Source of the DNA: CAYVGO01 sp964450725
Lineage (GTDB): Bacteria > Bacteroidota > Bacteroidia > Bacteroidales > UBA932
NCBI GenBank assembly: GCA_964450725.1
Contig: CAYVGO010000007.1
Span: 1 to 64,000, forward strand
Reading direction: 5' to 3'
Length of the DNA stretch: 64,000 nucleotides
This document shows, one piece after another, positions 24,371 through 33,862 of the stretch. The notes under the pieces are model-generated. The model was given only the letters and a program-made list of their open reading frames with translations. It ran no database searches and had not been told where the DNA came from. The position numbers and the translations under genes are program-made. Position 1 is the first letter of the stretch. Each line of letters starts with the position of its first letter.

Positions 24371-27010
24371 TTACCGCTTCAAAATATTACCTATTGCTTT
24401 TTTAGCCTCATCTGCCGCTTTCTCTTTCACTACTTCGGTTTGCTTTTGCACTTCTTCTGCCGCTTTTTGTTTTACCTCTTCAATTTTCTCGGTTGCTACT
24501 TCTTTGGCTTTTTCTATGGCTTGAGTTTTGGCTTCTTCCAACTTTTCTTTGGCAATATCTCCTGCACTACCTAACAACGCTTTTTTAGCATCTTCTAAGC
24601 CTATAGAAACTTTAGCTTTCATTGTTTCTCCTTGTATTAGAATAGATACAGGAATATCTGCTCCGTTTTCATTAATTTTTATTCCGCTGATGCCAATGAT
24701 TGAATTAAGTTCTTTACGGGAAACGGGTAAATTGATTTTTACGTCGGTAATTAAATCCAAACTTTGTTTTGCCGTAACCGTCAATTCTTTTCCTAATGTT
24801 TTCACCTTAAAAGGTTCAAACTCTATATTGCCGTCTTTAATTTTAAACTTTGCCGATAAATCAGTAATGTTACATTCTTTATATTTTTCATTTTTCAAAG
24901 TTTCCGACAGTTTATTTTGAAACTCAGCGCCCTTTAAGGCAATATTTTGCGTCGACAGACTTCCTGTACTGTTCAATGTTTTAAAGATTGGCGACAAGTC
25001 GGGAGTTAAACCGGTGTTGACACTCATACTGAATGATAATTGGCCGTAAGTCTTTTTGGCAATTGGAAACAGACTGTCTATAAAACTCAAGGAATTGGTC
25101 AGACTTTGAATGTCGATGTTTTGAAGATTGAGTTTTAAATCGGCTTTAGGTTCTTTTTTCTGTGTAGGGTCAAATTCGCCACTAATGTTGATTTGTCCTT
25201 CACATAACCCTAATTTCAAATTGTCGAGATAGGCTTTGCCGTTTTTTACCATCACTTTTCCATACACATTTTTAATATCCATTTTGTCGTACAACAAATT
25301 TCCGATTTGTGTAACAAAAGTCAGGTCTAAATTTTTAGGAATATCAATACCCTCTTCACTTCCGGTTGCTTTTACTGTATCTTTTATTTCCGGCTGACTT
25401 TCCACAGGCTTTGAAGTTCCGTCATCGGCTAAAAAGAAATTAGCATCAATCAGTTTTGACTGGTGAGATAATGTTCCTTTCAGTGTTCCGTCTTTAAGTA
25501 CATAAGATAGATATTGCTCTATTTTTCCCTGTAACGTAAAATCACTTTTGTCAATCTTACATTGCAAGGTGTTTATGGATAGATATTTTGGAGATACGGA
25601 CAATTCGGCTTTAGGGATTTCAACAGCATAAGGAACAATCGTTTTATCAACAAAAGAAAATGTTTGTAGTCCTATATTTCCTAATGCTTCGATATTCTCG
25701 TAGTCTTCTTTTTCAATCGCCGTAAGGGTGGTGGAGAGTTTAAAGTCTAAAGAGAGAATGCCACTGACGTTCATACTTTCCATCGGGATAGCCTCTTTTA
25801 AAGACTGAATGTCTAATACACCTTTCAAGGTTGTACGAACATCGGGTTGATGATAAAAAGCGGTAATATCAAATGGATTTTCTCCTAACTCAAAATGAAA
25901 TTTCGATAAATCTACGGTCGTAGCATCTACATTTTTACCCGGATTAAAGACATGTAATTTCAGTCCTATATTTTTTATAGATTTGGGTAAGTCAGGATAT
26001 TGTAAAAATCCGTTTTCTATAAAAAACAACAAGTCGAACTGCGGAAGATGCTCTGTATCTACATAATCACCTTTTGCGGTAATCTTCAATCCAAAGTTTC
26101 CTGACGTTTTAATGTTTGCCAAATCTTTTTTCAGCGGCGGCGGCAATAAATTTAATACGGTTTTAAAATCTGTACTCGGTGTTACAATTCCCAAATCAAC
26201 GTACGTTGATTTTTCTTTTAGGGCTACAGAGCCGTTAACATTCAAGATAAGTCCGTTAATGTCTAACGTGTTTTCTGCCAAAGTATAGATGTTTTGTGTA
26301 AGGTCGGCTTCTATATCACTTTCAAAAGAAAATCTGATATTGTTGGCATAACGTACATTATCCATCGAAAACATCAACTTTTCTATCGACGTTTTAAGAG
26401 ATAATTCCGTAATATCACCGGTCATATTTCCTCTCAAAGAAAGATTGAAATTGTCAATCACTGCCGACATTTTACCGGGAATATCGTCATATTTAATCAC
26501 AGCATTCCGAATAATAAAAGATTCTAATGCTAATTTGAAGGAAGAAGCCACAGTATCTTGCGGTGCTTCTGCCACAACAGCAGTATCTACTACCGCAACT
26601 TTTGTTGTATCGCTAAGCATGATGTCCCAATTGGCCTTCAGAGAATCTTGAATACCGTGAATGTAAGGTTTATCTATTAAAATTGAATTTACTGATATTT
26701 CGCCGTTGATGGCTTTCATTATATCTACGGCGACAGAAAATTCTTTGATGGCAAGTAAGGTGTCTCCTTCAAAGTGATTTTTTCCCACAACACTAAGATT
26801 CTCTAAAGAAATATTGAGTTGTGGGAAATTACGAATGAAAGATAACGAAAAATCGCCGTAATCAACATAAGCATCAACCATGTTGTTGATTTCCTGCTTG
26901 ACGATTTTTTCGATAGGTTTTTTGAAAATAAAAGGCAGTATGAGTAACAAAACAAAGAGTGAACCAACGGTAATACCGAAAATTTTAAGAATCTTCAGAA
27001 ATATTTTCAT
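24371..27010 (-). CDS. AsmA-like envelope protein
   Basis: This 879-residue protein has one N-terminal TM helix (about residues 10-30, IFGITVGSLFVLLLILPFIF) and a long beta-rich body with AsmA-type blocks (LENLSVVGKNHFEGDTLLAIKEFSVAVDI, LDNLKLGLCEGQINISGEFDP). AsmA-like proteins are thought to bridge the periplasm and move phospholipids to the outer membrane. An unusual helical tail (about residues 815-879) has imperfect 11-residue Ala/Lys/Glu repeats such as EKAKEVATEKIEEVKQKA, likely a coiled coil. The promoter element at 27037-27044 suggests it starts its own transcript. Confidence 0.85.
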   Translation of the reverse strand: MKIFLKILKIFGITVGSLFVLLLILPFIFKKPIEKIVKQEINNMVDAYVDYGDFSLSFIRNFPQLNISLENLSVVGKNHFEGDTLLAIKEFSVAVDIMKAINGEISVNSILIDKPYIHGIQDSLKANWDIMLSDTTKVAVVDTAVVAEAPQDTVASSFKLALESFIIRNAVIKYDDIPGKMSAVIDNFNLSLRGNMTGDITELSLKTSIEKLMFSMDNVRYANNIRFSFESDIEADLTQNIYTLAENTLDINGLILNVNGSVALKEKSTYVDLGIVTPSTDFKTVLNLLPPPLKKDLANIKTSGNFGLKITAKGDYVDTEHLPQFDLLFFIENGFLQYPDLPKSIKNIGLKLHVFNPGKNVDATTVDLSKFHFELGENPFDITAFYHQPDVRTTLKGVLDIQSLKEAIPMESMNVSGILSLDFKLSTTLTAIEKEDYENIEALGNIGLQTFSFVDKTIVPYAVEIPKAELSVSPKYLSINTLQCKIDKSDFTLQGKIEQYLSYVLKDGTLKGTLSHQSKLIDANFFLADDGTSKPVESQPEIKDTVKATGSEEGIDIPKNLDLTFVTQIGNLLYDKMDIKNVYGKVMVKNGKAYLDNLKLGLCEGQINISGEFDPTQKKEPKADLKLNLQNIDIQSLTNSLSFIDSLFPIAKKTYGQLSFSMSVNTGLTPDLSPIFKTLNSTGSLSTQNIALKGAEFQNKLSETLKNEKYKECNITDLSAKFKIKDGNIEFEPFKVKTLGKELTVTAKQSLDLITDVKINLPVSRKELNSIIGISGIKINENGADIPVSILIQGETMKAKVSIGLEDAKKALLGSAGDIAKEKLEEAKTQAIEKAKEVATEKIEEVKQKAAEEVQKQTEVVKEKAADEAKKAIGNILKR

Positions 27011-27036
27011 AACCCCAAATATAAAAAAGTGAAGTG

Positions 27037-27044
27037 CAAAGATA
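27037..27044 (-). promoter_or_regulatory. -7 element of the AsmA-like gene
   Basis: TATCTTTG followed by C on the minus strand matches TAnnTTTG, 27 bp upstream of the start codon at 27010. No good -33 match is seen. Confidence 0.5.
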
Positions 27045-27423
27045 ATAACATTTATGGGGTAAGAAAAATTTTGGGTGGTAAGATTTTATTTTCTTTTTGA
27101 CTAATTCTGCCGAATAGGGTTTCACCCTGTGGACGAAAATATAGTATCTCAAAAACTTTCAAAATGAATCATTCAATAAGGTTGTAAAATATAGAGGTTG
27201 TTGTCATTTTACTAAAGTTATGCGCAAAAAGAATGGGTTTGCGAAAACAAAATGTATTGAAAACGTTAGCCTGCATTGTTGTAAAATACTATGGTTGCCT
27301 TAAAATTTTCACAAACCAATTTTGTTTGAGTATCATTGGATAGTAATTTGGGTTTATGAAGGATAAGAACCGAACAGTGGAACAGTCGTACAGATTCTTT
27401 CTATTATAGACGGCACTCTTTAC
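27045..27423. other. Intergenic region without recognisable gene
   Basis: About 380 bp between the TonB receptor stop and the AsmA-like promoter. Only short imperfect inverted repeats are visible (for example AGGGT-TTC-ACCCT near 27115-27127). I see no ORF with family features and no clear terminator. Confidence 0.5.
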
Positions 27424-29307
27424 CTACATGTTCAAAATTACGTTGATGCCACCCATAACCGTAATGCCGGGCATAGGAAATCCTAAATTGATGGCATATT
27501 TTTGATGGAGAAGGTTTTCTCCTTTAAGATAGAGTTCCAGCCACTTGACAACCCTAAAACTTCCGCGAATGTTCCAGAGCAGAAAATTCTCTTGAATCGT
27601 AGCATTGTCTGCAACGGCAGTGTAAAGTCCGTTGACATATTGTAGCCCGGTAGATGCAGTCCAGCGATTTTTTGTAAAATGTAACCCTGCATAAAGTTTG
27701 TGCTCCGGTGCTGCAACAACAGCATATTGCATATTAAGGTAACTGTAATTTACTGCAACATTAAACATGGCATTAATTCTGTAATTTGCCGATAACTCTA
27801 CTCCCCAATTCTCCACTTTACCGGTGTTAATATTCATTGGGCGACCCTCTACCGGCACTGTTTGAATCATATTACTTCCATTGATGTAAAACAGGTTTAC
27901 TCCATAAGACAATTGTCGTTCCAGCAACCGCTGAGACCATGACAGTTCGTAATTCCAAAGACTTTCTGATTTAAGATTAGAATTCTGCGGTGGAAACATG
28001 TACATTTCCCGAATCGTAGGATTGCGAAAGCCGCGACTTGCCAGCACTTTGATTTCTCCGTTTTTTACAGGATAGACCGATGCTCCGATTTGTGGTATCC
28101 AGTGGTTACCTGCGACAGAATGGTGGTCAAATCGTAATCCTGCATCAAGCGTAATCATACGACCGATAGATTGTCGAAAATCAATATATCCTGCAAGGTT
28201 ATTCTCTGTTTTATCGGCAATATCTGTTGTTGTTCCGTTGTTGTAAGCATTCCATGCAGTACCGCCAAATTGCTGATAATCGAATCCTGCCGTCAAGCGA
28301 TTCCCTGTAAATAAAGATATGCTTTGATACAATGTAACTCCAAACATATTGTCTTTAGAATTAAAGAGGAAATCTTTTGGTGTTCCGTCATCATAATAGC
28401 CGTCATTGATATTATGTTTTCCCCAGTTATAAAAAAACTTGAATGCTCCCGAAGTACGTTCGTAGTTGTTTTCTAAAGAGAATGAAGTCATACCACGGGT
28501 AATGCGAGAGTCGTTGTCATAAATAGGACGCTCTACCGTTCCCGGATTCGAGGCATTAAAGTGGGTAATGTTGATGTCTGCAAAAACATTCCAATGATTT
28601 GAAAAATCGTATCCTACTTTTGCATAGCCGCCATATTGTTCAAAGTCCATACGTTCGCGGTGTCCGTCAGTACGGTTATATGAACCCGTGATTGTTGCGG
28701 AAAGTTTATTATGTTTGAATCTGCTGCTTGCTTCGGTAGTCAAGGTATTAAAAGAGCCATATCCTACACGGATATTGTTGTTAAATCCATTTTCGTAAAG
28801 TTTGGCTGTCAAAATGTTGATGACTCCACCCATGGCATTAGAGCCGTAAAGTACAGATGCCGGACCCCGTACGACCTCGACTTTTTCGGCAAGCATTGAC
28901 TGATAAGCGTCGGCAATCGGATGTCCCATAAGTCCCATATATTGCGGATGTCCGTCAATCAATACCAACATTCCGGTCGTAGGGCTGCCACCAATACCTC
29001 TCATGCTCATTCCCCCAGAGCCACCATTGGCAACGCCATAACCCAACACTCCGCGCGCTGTCGTAAAAAGTCCGGGAATTTCTTCTGTCAATAATGGAAG
29101 CAAAGATGGTTCATAACGATGTTCTATCTGTTGGCGGTGAATGACCGATACACTCATAGGAAGATGTCGTACATCAACAGCATTGCGAGTACCGGTGACT
29201 ACCACTTCATCAATAGATAAAGTATCTTTAGATATTTCCTGAGCTGTGACTGACGAATAAATTTGAATGAAAAGGAGAGTAAGAATGACTGGTCTGATTT
29301 TTATCAT
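27424..29307 (-). CDS. TonB-dependent outer-membrane receptor
   Basis: The 627-residue protein has a signal peptide (to about TAQ, residue 23), a TonB-box-like segment DTLSIDEVVVTGTRN, and a plug domain with LPMSVSVI, IPGLF, GMSMRGIGG, VLIDGHPQ, VEVVRGPASVLYGSNAMGGVINI. A 22-stranded barrel follows, ending in the aromatic-rich GITVMGGINVILNM. The length and plug style fit the siderophore/vitamin/metal receptors rather than SusC-type proteins (about 1000 residues). The ligand cannot be read; there is no riboswitch in the 59 bp upstream and no SusD partner. It follows ackA on the same strand. Confidence 0.93.
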   Translation of the reverse strand: MIKIRPVILTLLFIQIYSSVTAQEISKDTLSIDEVVVTGTRNAVDVRHLPMSVSVIHRQQIEHRYEPSLLPLLTEEIPGLFTTARGVLGYGVANGGSGGMSMRGIGGSPTTGMLVLIDGHPQYMGLMGHPIADAYQSMLAEKVEVVRGPASVLYGSNAMGGVINILTAKLYENGFNNNIRVGYGSFNTLTTEASSRFKHNKLSATITGSYNRTDGHRERMDFEQYGGYAKVGYDFSNHWNVFADINITHFNASNPGTVERPIYDNDSRITRGMTSFSLENNYERTSGAFKFFYNWGKHNINDGYYDDGTPKDFLFNSKDNMFGVTLYQSISLFTGNRLTAGFDYQQFGGTAWNAYNNGTTTDIADKTENNLAGYIDFRQSIGRMITLDAGLRFDHHSVAGNHWIPQIGASVYPVKNGEIKVLASRGFRNPTIREMYMFPPQNSNLKSESLWNYELSWSQRLLERQLSYGVNLFYINGSNMIQTVPVEGRPMNINTGKVENWGVELSANYRINAMFNVAVNYSYLNMQYAVVAAPEHKLYAGLHFTKNRWTASTGLQYVNGLYTAVADNATIQENFLLWNIRGSFRVVKWLELYLKGENLLHQKYAINLGFPMPGITVMGGINVILNM

Positions 29308-29366
29308 TGATGAGTGCTTAGATAGTAATTGGAAAATAATCTGAGGTCGGCAAAGGTTTTGATTTA

Positions 29367-30560
29367 TTAAGTAACAATGTCTAATGTATCTTGCGCAATC
29401 ATTAATTCTTCATTCGTAGGAATGACCGCAATAATAATTTTTGAGTCGGCTGTAGATATAATACCCTCTGTACCACGTAAGGTATTATTTTTTTCTTTAT
29501 CTAATATTGCTCCCATAAACTGTAAACCGTCACAAACATTTTCACGGGTGAGTGCGTCATTTTCACCAACACCTCCGGTAAAGATAATACAATCTGTACC
29601 ATCCATCGCAGCAGCATAACTTCCTATATATTTTTTTATTCTATACCAATACATTTCTAATGCTAATGTTGCCCGCTCATGTCCCTCTTTATATGCTTTT
29701 TGAATGTCTCGCATGTCAGAAGATATACCCGATATTCCCAACAATCCGCCATATTTGTTCACTATGGTAGAGATAGAGTTAGTTCCAATGTTTTCTTTGT
29801 CCATAAGATAGGATAAAATTCCGGCATCAATATCTCCGGCACGTGTTCCCATCATCAAACCTTCTACCGGAGTAAAACCCATAGAAGTATCTATTGATTT
29901 TCCATCTTTAATAGCAGCCATGGAAGCACCATTGCCGATATGACAAGTAATGATTCTGTTACTTTCAGGCAAAGACAACATTTCTATCGCCCTTTTGGAG
30001 ACAAATCTATGACTTGTGCCATGAAAACCATATCTGCGAATGCCATATTTTTTGTACAGAGAATAGGGAATGGCATACATGTACGATTTCTCGGGCATGG
30101 TTTGGTGAAATGCGGTGTCAAATACTGCAACCTGAGGAATTGCGGGTAACAATTGTGCGATAGCATAAATACCTTTAAGGTTCGGCGGGTTATGTAATGG
30201 TGCGATTTCTATACATTCCTGAAGTTGTTCTATCACCTCTTCGGTAATCCGTACGCTTTTATTAAACTTATCTCCACCATGTACGACCCTGTGTCCGACA
30301 GCATTAATTTCATCTAAAGATTGCATACATCCGTATTCTTTGCTGGTCAGCACGCCAAGTATATATTCAATGGCATAAGTATGCTCTAATATTTCACCTT
30401 CCAGAATAATGGTCTCATCCGGTGTATAATTGAGTTTCATAAATGAACCGTGCAGTCCTATTTTTTCTACACCCCCATAACATATCAATGCTTGTTTTGA
30501 CATATCAAAGAGTTTGTACTTTACGGATGAACTTCCGCAATTGAATACTAAAATGTTCAT
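29367..30560 (-). CDS. ackA: Acetate kinase
   Basis: Acetate kinase makes ATP from acetyl phosphate in fermentation. The 397-residue length is standard. Both PROSITE-type motifs are present: FNCGSSSVKYKL at the N-terminus and DTSMGFTPVEGLMMGTRAGDID in the middle. The phosphate- and acetate-binding segments HRVVHGG, FDTAFHQTMP and RRYGFHGTSH are intact. The usual partner pta is not adjacent. The start codon overlaps the stop of the upstream lipid-kinase gene by 3 bp (ATGA-type junction), indicating translational coupling within tyrS-rpn-dagK-ackA. Confidence 0.98.
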   Translation of the reverse strand: MNILVFNCGSSSVKYKLFDMSKQALICYGGVEKIGLHGSFMKLNYTPDETIILEGEILEHTYAIEYILGVLTSKEYGCMQSLDEINAVGHRVVHGGDKFNKSVRITEEVIEQLQECIEIAPLHNPPNLKGIYAIAQLLPAIPQVAVFDTAFHQTMPEKSYMYAIPYSLYKKYGIRRYGFHGTSHRFVSKRAIEMLSLPESNRIITCHIGNGASMAAIKDGKSIDTSMGFTPVEGLMMGTRAGDIDAGILSYLMDKENIGTNSISTIVNKYGGLLGISGISSDMRDIQKAYKEGHERATLALEMYWYRIKKYIGSYAAAMDGTDCIIFTGGVGENDALTRENVCDGLQFMGAILDKEKNNTLRGTEGIISTADSKIIIAVIPTNEELMIAQDTLDIVT

Positions 30561-31468
30561 GATATAAGAGATTTAGAGATTTTTGAAGGAATAATAACTT
30601 TCAGATGATGAGGTAAGCAAATAACTTTGAGTGGGAAAAGAGGTCCTGTTTCACCGTCAATATCAATATGATTTGTTGACAGATGATGAATCTCTAATTG
30701 CTTACTTTTAAAATGAACCACTCCCTTAGGATAATCATTCTTTGACTTGGTAATAAAGTGAAATACCGTTTGGATAGTCTCTACCACATTTTCGCCCCGA
30801 ACAATCAGTACATCAAAATATCCGTCTTGAATATCCGACTTGTAGGCTAAATTTAAGTTTCCGGCTGTACGTCCGTTAAAAACAAAGAACATCAGCGCCT
30901 CATCTTCAAAGTAAAGTTCTTTTGACTCTATCTTTAGATGTATTTTGGTAAATTTCGGCAACTCTCCCAAAGAACGAAAATAGTAAGCCAATTTTCCGAA
31001 AGTGTTTTTTAGAATGGTCGGTGTCTTTTGAGATATATCTGTAAGCAGTCCGAAACTTAATACATTCACAAAATAACGGTCGTTTACTTTTCCCAAGTCT
31101 ATAGTTTGTACTTCTCCTTCCAAAATTTCCTTACATGCAGTTTTTAATGAGGACGAATACCCTAATACTTTAGCAAAATCATTGGCTGTACCTGCAGGTA
31201 AAACAGCCACCGGTAAGTCGATATTTCTTTGTACAATTTCATTAATAATTATATTAACAGTACCATCTCCGCCCGCAATTAAAATATGATGGTATTCTTC
31301 AACTTGAAGATTGTTGAGAAGTGTGTCGATTTTACTCTCATAAGTCAGCCTAAACGGTTCTATGATATATCCCTTGTCTTGATACCTTTGAATAATATTA
31401 TCTAATGCTGATACTATTTTTGTATTGCCGGAGTAGGGATTGTAAATAAACTTAACTTTATTGCTCAT
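30557..31468 (-). CDS. Diacylglycerol/lipid kinase family protein (YegS-like)
   Basis: The 303-residue protein shows the DAGK catalytic domain: NPYSGNTK at the N-terminus, the nucleotide loop HILIAGGDGTVNIIINEI with the GGDGT signature, and LPAGTANDFAKVLG. The C-terminal beta-sandwich includes FNGRTAGNLNLAYKSDIQDGYFDVLI and DIDGE. YegS-like enzymes phosphorylate diacylglycerol or related membrane lipids. Its stop overlaps the ackA start. Confidence 0.92.
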   Translation of the reverse strand: MSNKVKFIYNPYSGNTKIVSALDNIIQRYQDKGYIIEPFRLTYESKIDTLLNNLQVEEYHHILIAGGDGTVNIIINEIVQRNIDLPVAVLPAGTANDFAKVLGYSSSLKTACKEILEGEVQTIDLGKVNDRYFVNVLSFGLLTDISQKTPTILKNTFGKLAYYFRSLGELPKFTKIHLKIESKELYFEDEALMFFVFNGRTAGNLNLAYKSDIQDGYFDVLIVRGENVVETIQTVFHFITKSKNDYPKGVVHFKSKQLEIHHLSTNHIDIDGETGPLFPLKVICLPHHLKVIIPSKISKSLIS

Positions 31469-31479
31469 TGATTGGAACG

Positions 31480-32370
31480 TTATTCTATCTCTTCTTGAGA
31501 TAATCCTGTTATTGCTAAAATTTGCTCTAACGGTATATTGATGGCTTTCATCTTACGTGCCATGCCTATTTTCTCTTCAAGTTTTCCTTTCTCCAATCCA
31601 ATCAGTTCCCCTTTTTGAAATCCTGCCTGCTCACCATCGCTATAGGCTGTATTAAGCACATCTTTTTGAATTGACAGTGAGTCAAGGTGTTGGTTGTAGG
31701 CATCTTGTTCTTCCTTACTCATTTTGTAGTAAAGTAATTTTTTGCGAGCTTCTTCTAATCCGGGAGTATGAGTATTTTCTATAATCGTACCCGTTTTTAA
31801 ATATTCTATCCACTCTTCTAACGGAGTTACGGCGACTTTGTTAAACTCATTGACTCTTATTAAATAGTATTCCGGAAATACGGTCGATGGATTGGTGGGA
31901 ACAATAGCCTTTCGATCTTTTAAACTTACCTGTAATTCATCACCTATATGCACCCCAACAAAATTAGTTTTTCCGTGATAAAGATAATCTTTTCCTTTGC
32001 CAATATCAAAGTAGAGAATACTGATAGAATACACTTTTTTTACTTGGTCATAGCCCTTTCCTCGTACGGCATGTTCGGTAACTGCTTTTGATACTCCATA
32101 AATAATGCGTTCAAGGTAGTATGCCTGCCGTGTATTTTGTACTTCTATAATAATAATTTCGTCTTTACTGTTACGAGCTTTAATGTCAACACGGTTAAAT
32201 TTATCTTCTTTGCTCAACTGGTTAGATTCACTCTCCAAAATCTCCTCTATCTTAATACTCTCTTGTAGTAAAACCGACAAAAAACCTTCCAATACATCAA
32301 AATTGGCCTTCTGCCGCAAAAGTCTCTTTACAGCCCAATCAAAACGAACAATATCATTATTGGTTTCCAT
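31480..32370 (-). CDS. Rpn/PD-(D/E)XK-nuclease family protein
   Basis: From ATG 32370 (METNNDIVRFDWAVKRLL) the protein has 296 residues. The N-terminal nuclease domain of the Rpn (PDDEXK_2) type has D62 and E76-x-Q78 in RVDIKARNSKDEIIIIEVQ, the form usual for this family. The C-terminal third has YYKMSKEEQDAYNQHL and a Gly/Glu/Lys-rich repeat (GFQKGELIGLEKGKLEEKIGMARKM) also typical. Rpn proteins promote recombination and behave as selfish nucleases; the C-terminal part is often expressed separately as an inhibitor in E. coli. It starts 13 bp downstream of the tyrS stop inside a housekeeping operon. Confidence 0.88.
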   Translation of the reverse strand: METNNDIVRFDWAVKRLLRQKANFDVLEGFLSVLLQESIKIEEILESESNQLSKEDKFNRVDIKARNSKDEIIIIEVQNTRQAYYLERIIYGVSKAVTEHAVRGKGYDQVKKVYSISILYFDIGKGKDYLYHGKTNFVGVHIGDELQVSLKDRKAIVPTNPSTVFPEYYLIRVNEFNKVAVTPLEEWIEYLKTGTIIENTHTPGLEEARKKLLYYKMSKEEQDAYNQHLDSLSIQKDVLNTAYSDGEQAGFQKGELIGLEKGKLEEKIGMARKMKAINIPLEQILAITGLSQEEIE

Positions 32371-32383
32371 AATCTTAGAACGT

Positions 32384-33679
32384 TTAACTAACCACAACTA
32401 CGGCATAATTCTTTTTACCTTTTTGTAATAAAATGTATTTGTCATTCAGTAAAGATGAAGCCTCTATATTTTGCTCAGGATTTTCTATTTTTTGCTTATT
32501 AATGCTTAATCCTCCGGCAATAATTAACTTTTTACACTCTCCGCGGGAAGGTAAAAATGGTGTTTTGTCGACGGTTAACGCCATTGCCGATAACGGTAAA
32601 TCATTTCGAGAAACATCGTACATCGGCACTCCTTCAAAAACTTGTAAAAAAGTAGTTTCGTCTAACGATTGTAAACTTTCTAAGGTGGCATTGCCAAATA
32701 AAATTGCCGAAGCATTGACTGCCGTTTCATAGTCTTGCTCTGAATGTACCATAATCGTCAGCGCTTTGGCAAGTTCTTTTTGTAACGTTCTCAAATGTGG
32801 TGCTTCCTGATGCTTTTGGACGAGTCCTTCGATAGTTTGCTGATCAAAGATTGTAAATATTTTAATGTACTTTTCTGCATCGCTGTCGGAAGTATTAAGC
32901 CAAAATTGGTAAAACTCGTAAGGAGAGGTGTAGCGTTTGTCTAACCAGATATTTCCTTTTTCCGTTTTACCGAATTTTCCACCGTCTGCTTTGGTAATTA
33001 GTTTACAAGTAAGCGCATAGGCTTCTCCGCCGTCAATACGTCTGATCAGTTCGGTTCCAGTAGTAATATTTCCCCATTGGTCGCTGCCGCCAACTTGCAA
33101 TCGGCATTGTTTAGTTCTATAAAGATGCAGAAAGTCATATCCTTGTAATAGTTGGTAAGTAAATTCTGTGAACGACAATCCGTCGGAGTTTTCGGCAGCA
33201 GTAATCCGTTTTTTTACTGAATCTTTTGCCATCATATAATTAACGGTGATGTGTTTGCCAATGTCTCGAATAAAATCTAAGAACTTGTAATCACACATCC
33301 AGTCATAATTGTTGACCAATTCGGCACAATTGGCTGTTTTTGATTCAAAATCAAGAAACTTGGATAACTGCTTTTTGATAGATTCTTGGTTATGTCTTAG
33401 TGTTTCTATAGATAGTAAATTGCGTTCTGCACTTTTCATCGAAGGGTCACCAATCATACCTGTGGCTCCGCCGATTAAGGCTATAGGTTTATGCCCACAC
33501 TCCTGCAAATGTCGCAACATCATTACTCCCACTAAATGTCCTATATGTAATGAGTCTGCCGTAGGGTCAATTCCTAAATATCCGCAAACGGACTGTTGCT
33601 GTAAAAGTTCTTCGGTTTTAGGCATTACATCGTGTAACATTCCTCTCCAACGCAATTCGGCTACAAAATTTTTCTTCAT
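32384..33679 (-). CDS. tyrS: Tyrosyl-tRNA synthetase
   Basis: TyrRS charges tRNA-Tyr. The 431-residue enzyme carries the class I motif HIGH (PTADSLHIGHLVG), the tyrosine-binding segments YQLLQGYDFLHLY and QVGGSDQWGNI, and the KMSKS-equivalent KFGKTEKG. A C-terminal S4-like RNA-binding domain (CKKLIIAGGLSINKQKIE... ILLQKGKKNYAVVVV) is complete. It has its own promoter at 33713-33745 and leads the tyrS-rpn-lipid kinase-ackA group. Confidence 0.98.
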   Translation of the reverse strand: MKKNFVAELRWRGMLHDVMPKTEELLQQQSVCGYLGIDPTADSLHIGHLVGVMMLRHLQECGHKPIALIGGATGMIGDPSMKSAERNLLSIETLRHNQESIKKQLSKFLDFESKTANCAELVNNYDWMCDYKFLDFIRDIGKHITVNYMMAKDSVKKRITAAENSDGLSFTEFTYQLLQGYDFLHLYRTKQCRLQVGGSDQWGNITTGTELIRRIDGGEAYALTCKLITKADGGKFGKTEKGNIWLDKRYTSPYEFYQFWLNTSDSDAEKYIKIFTIFDQQTIEGLVQKHQEAPHLRTLQKELAKALTIMVHSEQDYETAVNASAILFGNATLESLQSLDETTFLQVFEGVPMYDVSRNDLPLSAMALTVDKTPFLPSRGECKKLIIAGGLSINKQKIENPEQNIEASSLLNDKYILLQKGKKNYAVVVVS

Positions 33680-33712
33680 GCTTACTGTGAATTTATTGAT
33701 TTCGACGAATTA

Positions 33713-33745
33713 CAAAAGTACTTTTCTTTTATTGATTTTGCAAAA
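33713..33745 (-). promoter_or_regulatory. Promoter of tyrS
   Basis: On the minus strand TTTTG (33745-33741), a 20-base spacer and TACTTTTG (33720-33713) fit the consensus; the start codon at 33679 is about 28 bases from the expected transcription start. Confidence 0.65.
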
Positions 33746-33798
33746 CCAAACAAAGAGAAGCGGCAAGGTGTTGATCTCTCCAAAATAATTTTTTTCCA

Positions 33799-33806
33799 TA
33801 CCTTTG
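33799..33806 (+). promoter_or_regulatory. -7 element of tadA
   Basis: TACCTTTG matches TAnnTTTG about 57 bp upstream of the tadA start. The nearest TTG (33771-33773) is 25 bases upstream, longer than usual. Confidence 0.45.
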
Positions 33807-33862
33807 TGTTCACTAATCAAAAATACAACTACAAGTATTTGACAGTCTCGATATATTGAAGC

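Noticed and set aside
27011..27060. ACCCC...GGGGT inverted repeat around the AsmA-like promoter.
   Set aside because: Five-base arms 35 bases apart around a -7 element are likely by chance; no operator family is recognised.
27424..29307. Assigning the TonB receptor to vitamin B12 (BtuB).
   Set aside because: Only 59 bp separate it from ackA, with no cobalamin riboswitch and no B12 genes nearby; the plug and barrel alone do not decide the ligand.
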